Shown here: one piece after another, positions 4,457 to 7,745 of the stretch | Layout: every line of letters starts with the position of its first letter | Numbering within the stretch: the stretch's first letter is position 1 | Origin: Acidobacteriota bacterium | GTDB lineage: Bacteria; Acidobacteriota; Vicinamibacteria; Vicinamibacterales; CAVVIG01 | Direction: 5' to 3' | Length of the DNA stretch: 7,745 bases | Assembly: GCA_016195295.1 (NCBI GenBank) | Contig: JACPZV010000323.1 | Location: 1 to 7,745 of the forward strand | Program-made: the position numbers and the translations under genes | Notes under the pieces: model-generated | Told to the model about the DNA's origin: nothing | What the model saw: the letters and a program-made list of their open reading frames with translations, nothing else | Database searches by the model: none

Positions 4457-6141
4457 AGAGCCAGACGCTCGAGATCACGGGCATGACCTGTGATGCCTGC
4501 GCCCGCCACGTCGAACAGGCGCTGCTCAGCGTGCCGGGCGTCCACACGGCCGACGTCTCGTACCCGCAGGGCACCGCGCGCGTCACCGGTGACGCGATGA
4601 AGGCTGCGGCTCTTGCCAGCGCCGTCGCCGCAGCCGGATACGGCGCGACGCCGAAGGGAGGCGCGGCGGTGGACACAAGAGTCGGGGGGCCGGAGCGTGC
4701 GCCCCGGACACTAGGGCCGCGCTTCGCGGCGCGCGATCGTCAAGCTCCCCTGCGCATCGCCGTCATCGGCAGTGGCGGCGGGGCGATGGCGGCGGCACTG
4801 AAGGCAGCCGAACTCGGCGCCGCCGTCACGGTGATTGAGCGCGGCATCATCGGAGGAACCTGCGTCAATGTGGGGTGTGTGCCGTCCAAGATCCTGATTC
4901 GTGCGGCGCACATTGCCCACCTGCGTCGCGAGAGCCCATTCGATGCGGGACTGTCGTCGGTCCCACCGGTCGTCGACCGGCCACGCCTGCTCGCGCAACA
5001 GCAGCGCCGCGTGGAGGAGTTGCGCCACGGCAAGTATGAGGGCATTCTCGCAGAGCTACCGACCATGACGGTTCTCCACGGAGAGGCGCGCTTCACGGAC
5101 AGTCGCACGCTTACCGTCAGTCTGATCGAGGGCGGCGAGCGCACGGTCTCCTTCGATCGGTGCTTGATCGCCACCGGGGCGAGCGCGTCTGTCCCGCCAG
5201 TCCCGGGGCTGACGGAGACTCCGTACTGGACCTCGACCGAGGCGCTCGCGAGCGACCGCATCCCGCCGAGACTGGCCGTGATCGGATCGTCAGTGGTCGC
5301 CGTGGAACTGGCGCAGGCCTTCGCGCGACTCGGCAGCGACGTCACGATCCTGGCCCGCAGCACACTGTTCCTCCGCGAGGACCCCGCCATCGGAGCAGCG
5401 GTCACAGAGGCGTTCTGCGTCGAGGGCATCACCGTGTTGACGCACACACAGGCCTCTCGTGTGTCGTGTGTGGGTGAGGAGTTCGTGCTCTCCACCAATC
5501 GCGGTGAGGTGCGTGCCGACAGACTCCTGGTGGCCACCGGTCGTGCGCCGAACACGCGCGGCCTCAAGCTGGACGCGATCGGCGTCATGCTCGATACCCG
5601 TGGCGCCATTGTCGTCGATGACCACCTGCGCACCAGCGCACCCAACGTGTTTGCCGCCGGTGACTGCACCGACCGGCCGCAGTTCGTCTACGTTGCGGCG
5701 TCATCCGGTACGAGGGCCGCGATCAACATGATGGGCGGCGATGCCACGCTGGATCTGACCACGATGCCGGCCGTGGTCTTCACTGATCCGCAGGTGGCAA
5801 CGGTGGGGCTGTCTGACGCAGAGGCCCACCGGCAGGATATCGAGACCGACACCCGCACGCTGCCGCTGGACGCCGTGCCTCGGGCGCTGGTCAACTTCGA
5901 CACCCGCGGCTTCATCAAGCTCGTCGCCGAGGCCGGTACTGGTCGCCTGCTCGGCGTGCAGGCGGTCGCCCCAGAGGCCGGAGAGATCATCCAGGCCGCT
6001 GCCCTGGCGATCCGCGCGAGGATGACCGTCCATGACTTGGCCGACCAGTTGTTCCCGTATCTGACGATGGTCGAGGGGCTGAAGCTGGCGGCGCAGACGT
6101 TCACGAAGGATGTGCGTCAGCTGTCCTGTTGCGCTGGCTGA
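4453..6141 (+). CDS. merA: Mercuric reductase MerA with N-terminal HMA domain
   Basis: 562 residues, nearly the same length as Tn501 MerA. It is a cytoplasmic FAD enzyme that reduces Hg(II) to volatile Hg(0) with NADPH. An N-terminal HMA domain (1-70) carries GMTCDAC (Cys13, Cys16). After a linker, the FAD-binding motif VIGSGGGAMAAALKA (about 104-118) is followed by the redox disulfide GTCVNVGCVPSK (Cys137, Cys142). The NADPH Rossmann motif is VIGSSVVAVELA (about 276-287), and AAGDCTD (401-407) is the second FAD contact. The C-terminus ends LSCCAG, with Cys559-Cys560 receiving mercury for the partner subunit's active site. Tyr258 and Tyr536 fit the conserved mercury-site tyrosines. The start is GTG 4453, with GGAGGA (4442-4447) five bases upstream. 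All catalytic cysteines are present, so it should be active. Confidence 0.98.
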   Translation: MKSQTLEITGMTCDACARHVEQALLSVPGVHTADVSYPQGTARVTGDAMKAAALASAVAAAGYGATPKGGAAVDTRVGGPERAPRTLGPRFAARDRQAPLRIAVIGSGGGAMAAALKAAELGAAVTVIERGIIGGTCVNVGCVPSKILIRAAHIAHLRRESPFDAGLSSVPPVVDRPRLLAQQQRRVEELRHGKYEGILAELPTMTVLHGEARFTDSRTLTVSLIEGGERTVSFDRCLIATGASASVPPVPGLTETPYWTSTEALASDRIPPRLAVIGSSVVAVELAQAFARLGSDVTILARSTLFLREDPAIGAAVTEAFCVEGITVLTHTQASRVSCVGEEFVLSTNRGEVRADRLLVATGRAPNTRGLKLDAIGVMLDTRGAIVVDDHLRTSAPNVFAAGDCTDRPQFVYVAASSGTRAAINMMGGDATLDLTTMPAVVFTDPQVATVGLSDAEAHRQDIETDTRTLPLDAVPRALVNFDTRGFIKLVAEAGTGRLLGVQAVAPEAGEIIQAAALAIRARMTVHDLADQLFPYLTMVEGLKLAAQTFTKDVRQLSCCAG

Positions 6142-6172
6142 CACACGAATGAACCAATCGAGCAGATCACAC

Positions 6173-6898
6173 ATGCAGACCAGCACACTGCCAGTGGAGG
6201 AGTATTGGACCACGCTCGCGAGCGTGCTTCCTGCGTTCTCCCCAGAGCAACAGCACACGGCGGTAACGCTCTACCGGGAACTCGCGAGGGGCAAGCCGCT
6301 GACGACCGAGCGGGTTGCGAGTGTCCTGAGTGTGCCGCCAGAGAGGGCCAATGAGGAGCTCGCGCGAGATCCACTCCGAGCCTTTGTCTACGCTGACAAG
6401 GGACGGATCGTCGGCTTCGGTGGACTGGCGGTGGCGCCGATGCATCATGAATTCAGGGTGAAGGGCCAGACGCTCTGGACCTGGTGTGCATGGGACAGCC
6501 TTTTCATCCCAACGATCCTGGGCGAAACCGCCGAAGTGTCGTCGCCTGATCCAGAAACCCGCGAGCTCGTTCGCCTGACCGTCTCGCCGATCGGCATTGA
6601 GAGGGTCGAGCCCAAAGATGCGGTCGTTTCTTTCCTGCTCCCTGACACGGACGATTTTGACCAGTCGGCGGAAAATGTGATGGAGAAGTTCTGCCACTCC
6701 GTGTTCTTCTTCACGTCACGAGAATCGGGTGAGCGCTGGCGGGCCAAGCACAAAGGAACCTTTCTGTATTCGCTTGACGACGCCTTCGAGCTCGGCCTGA
6801 GGCTGGTTATGAAGCAGTTCGGCGACGAGCTTCGGCGCCAGTCGGCGGTGCCGGCCGCCGGGGTGCCCAGTCCTTCGCATGAATCAACACACACCTGA
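6173..6898 (+). CDS. merB: Organomercurial lyase MerB
   Basis: 241 residues from ATG 6173. MerB cleaves the carbon-mercury bond of compounds such as methylmercury and passes Hg(II) to MerA, extending resistance to organomercurials. After an N-terminal winged-helix-like part (about 25-80, LYRELARGKPLTTERVASVL) come the catalytic motifs WCAWDSLFIP (Cys105, Asp108) and KFCHSVFFF (Cys174). These match Cys96, Asp99 and Cys159 of the R831b enzyme. The Cys-to-Cys distance is 69 rather than 63 residues, so a short insertion lies around DDFDQSAENVM (160-170). The non-catalytic Cys117 of R831b is not conserved. The start is uncertain. ATG 6149 (249 residues) and ATG 6110 (inside merA) are in the same frame, and none has a strong ribosome site; 6173 has only a weak GAG ten bases upstream. 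It follows merA directly and is the last mer gene. Confidence 0.94.
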   Translation: MQTSTLPVEEYWTTLASVLPAFSPEQQHTAVTLYRELARGKPLTTERVASVLSVPPERANEELARDPLRAFVYADKGRIVGFGGLAVAPMHHEFRVKGQTLWTWCAWDSLFIPTILGETAEVSSPDPETRELVRLTVSPIGIERVEPKDAVVSFLLPDTDDFDQSAENVMEKFCHSVFFFTSRESGERWRAKHKGTFLYSLDDAFELGLRLVMKQFGDELRRQSAVPAAGVPSPSHESTHT

Positions 6899-6951
6899 CT
6901 CCGGACCTAACTATAACTACAGCCGCCGCACTGACGTTCTTCGTGAGATGA

Positions 6952-7745
6952 ATGGGCACGACACCTGTTGCGAGCGCTCTCTCCGGGTCGATCCGCGCCG
7001 GGGCTGAAGCCGCGATCGTTCCAGGCCCGCTCCAGCTCTTCGGACAGGGCGAGGCGTTCGGCTGGCCCGGCCTCGAGCCCCGCTGGGGACCTGGCGCCAA
7101 GCAAGGCGTGGGGACCGCCCGTTCGGACGGATCTCGTGTCTGGTTCACGATCGCCGAGGGCGTCCTGACCGAGATCTTCTATCCCTACGTCGACGTCGCC
7201 AACACGCGCGATCTGCAGTTCCTCGTCACCGATGGCGAGACGTTCTTTCACGAGGAACGGCGCGACCTCCGGCACACGGTCAGCTATGCCGATCAGCGCG
7301 CACCGGCGTACCTCGTCGCCAGCGTCGACCCACGCGGCGATTACCTCCTCTCGAAGATCATCATCTGCGACCCCGATGCGGACGCGGTGGTGATGCGGGT
7401 CAGATTTGAGCCGCTCACCGAGCGGGCCCGGCGATACCGGCTCTTCCTGCTCGTCGCGCCGCGTGTCGGCAACCGCGGCTGCGGCAACACCGCACGCGTG
7501 CTCGCGTCAGGCCGTCGGCGGTTCCTGGTGGCATCGCGAGACGACGCCGTCTTCGCCGTCACCGCGACGGCGCCGTTCTGCCGGACGTCCGCCGGGTTCG
7601 TCGGCTCCTCGGACGGCTGGCAGGATCTGCACGACAATTTCCAGATGGATTGGGGGTTCGCCACCGCAACCGACGGCCACGTCGCACTGACGGCGGAGCT
7701 CGATGTGCGGCGGCAGCGGGAATTCATCGTGGCCATCGCCTTCGG
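6952..7745 (+). CDS. GH15 glucoamylase/glucodextranase-like protein, N-terminal domain (partial)
   Basis: Open from ATG 6952 to the end of the window (264 codons, no stop). Residues 36-264 match the glucodextranase N-terminal beta-sandwich that precedes the (alpha/alpha)6 catalytic barrel of bacterial GH15 enzymes. The visible motifs are FGWPGLEPRWGPGAKQGVGT, SRVWFTIAEGVLTEIFYPYVD, TRDLQFLVTDGETFF, LLVAPRVGNRGCGNT and SAGFVGSSDGWQDL. Such enzymes release glucose from the ends of alpha-glucans or related oligosaccharides. No signal peptide is seen, so the protein is probably cytoplasmic. TGA at 6949-6951 abuts the start, which therefore cannot lie further upstream in frame. The ribosome site is weak. 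About 30 residues precede the usual start of the domain, with no other ATG or GTG until residue 53. The catalytic domain lies outside the window. Confidence 0.88.
   Translation, partial: MGTTPVASALSGSIRAGAEAAIVPGPLQLFGQGEAFGWPGLEPRWGPGAKQGVGTARSDGSRVWFTIAEGVLTEIFYPYVDVANTRDLQFLVTDGETFFHEERRDLRHTVSYADQRAPAYLVASVDPRGDYLLSKIIICDPDADAVVMRVRFEPLTERARRYRLFLLVAPRVGNRGCGNTARVLASGRRRFLVASRDDAVFAVTATAPFCRTSAGFVGSSDGWQDLHDNFQMDWGFATATDGHVALTAELDVRRQREFIVAIAF

Noticed and set aside
4740..5669. Long open frame of about 309 codons antisense to merA
   Set aside because: It is Ser/Arg/Thr-rich low-complexity translation opposite a fully conserved merA, the usual high-GC antisense artefact.
7341..7736. Minus-strand open frame at the right edge
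   Set aside because: It is antisense to clear GH15 N-domain coding sequence and has no recognisable domain or ribosome site.

Overview
The window is high-GC bacterial DNA, roughly 60-65% G+C by eye, with strong Shine-Dalgarno sites. It suggests a soil or sediment bacterium, possibly Acidobacteriota-like, but the phylum cannot be fixed from this sequence. I see no transposase, integrase, terminal inverted repeats, tRNA, rRNA or CRISPR array.

Left half (1-2982, genes on the minus strand). Reading in the direction of transcription there are four genes. The first is a small exported Cys/His/Gln-rich protein (2772 to 2417, broken by a frameshift). Next come an ECF-type sigma factor (2319 to 1654) and a zinc-finger membrane anti-sigma factor (1657 to 869, overlapping the sigma gene by GTGA). 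The last is a TlpA/ResA-like thioredoxin (830 to 240). Past its stop codon, the thioredoxin's coding sense continues in two other frames into a cysteine-cluster domain that is open at base 1. A candidate MerR-type promoter with a 20-bp spacer lies ahead of the small exported protein.

Centre (3029-6898): a mercury-resistance locus. merR is on the minus strand. It is divergent from merT, merP, merF, merA and merB on the plus strand, across an operator/promoter almost identical in layout to that of Tn501. MerR senses Hg(II). MerP binds it in the periplasm, and MerT (with MerF, if functional) carries it inward. MerB cleaves organomercurials and MerA reduces Hg(II) to Hg(0). merF carries a one-base frameshift that removes its second cysteine pair. 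The other mer genes are intact with all key cysteines.

Right edge (6952-7745): the N-terminal domain of a GH15 glucoamylase/glucodextranase-like protein, running off the window. It is carbohydrate metabolism and has no evident link to mercury.

Main points for a second look: four apparent single-base indels in three genes, which may be real decay or assembly error; the TlpA protein with a cysteine-rich tail; and the possibility that the small exported protein, sigma factor, anti-sigma factor and thioredoxin form a metal-responsive envelope module beside mer.
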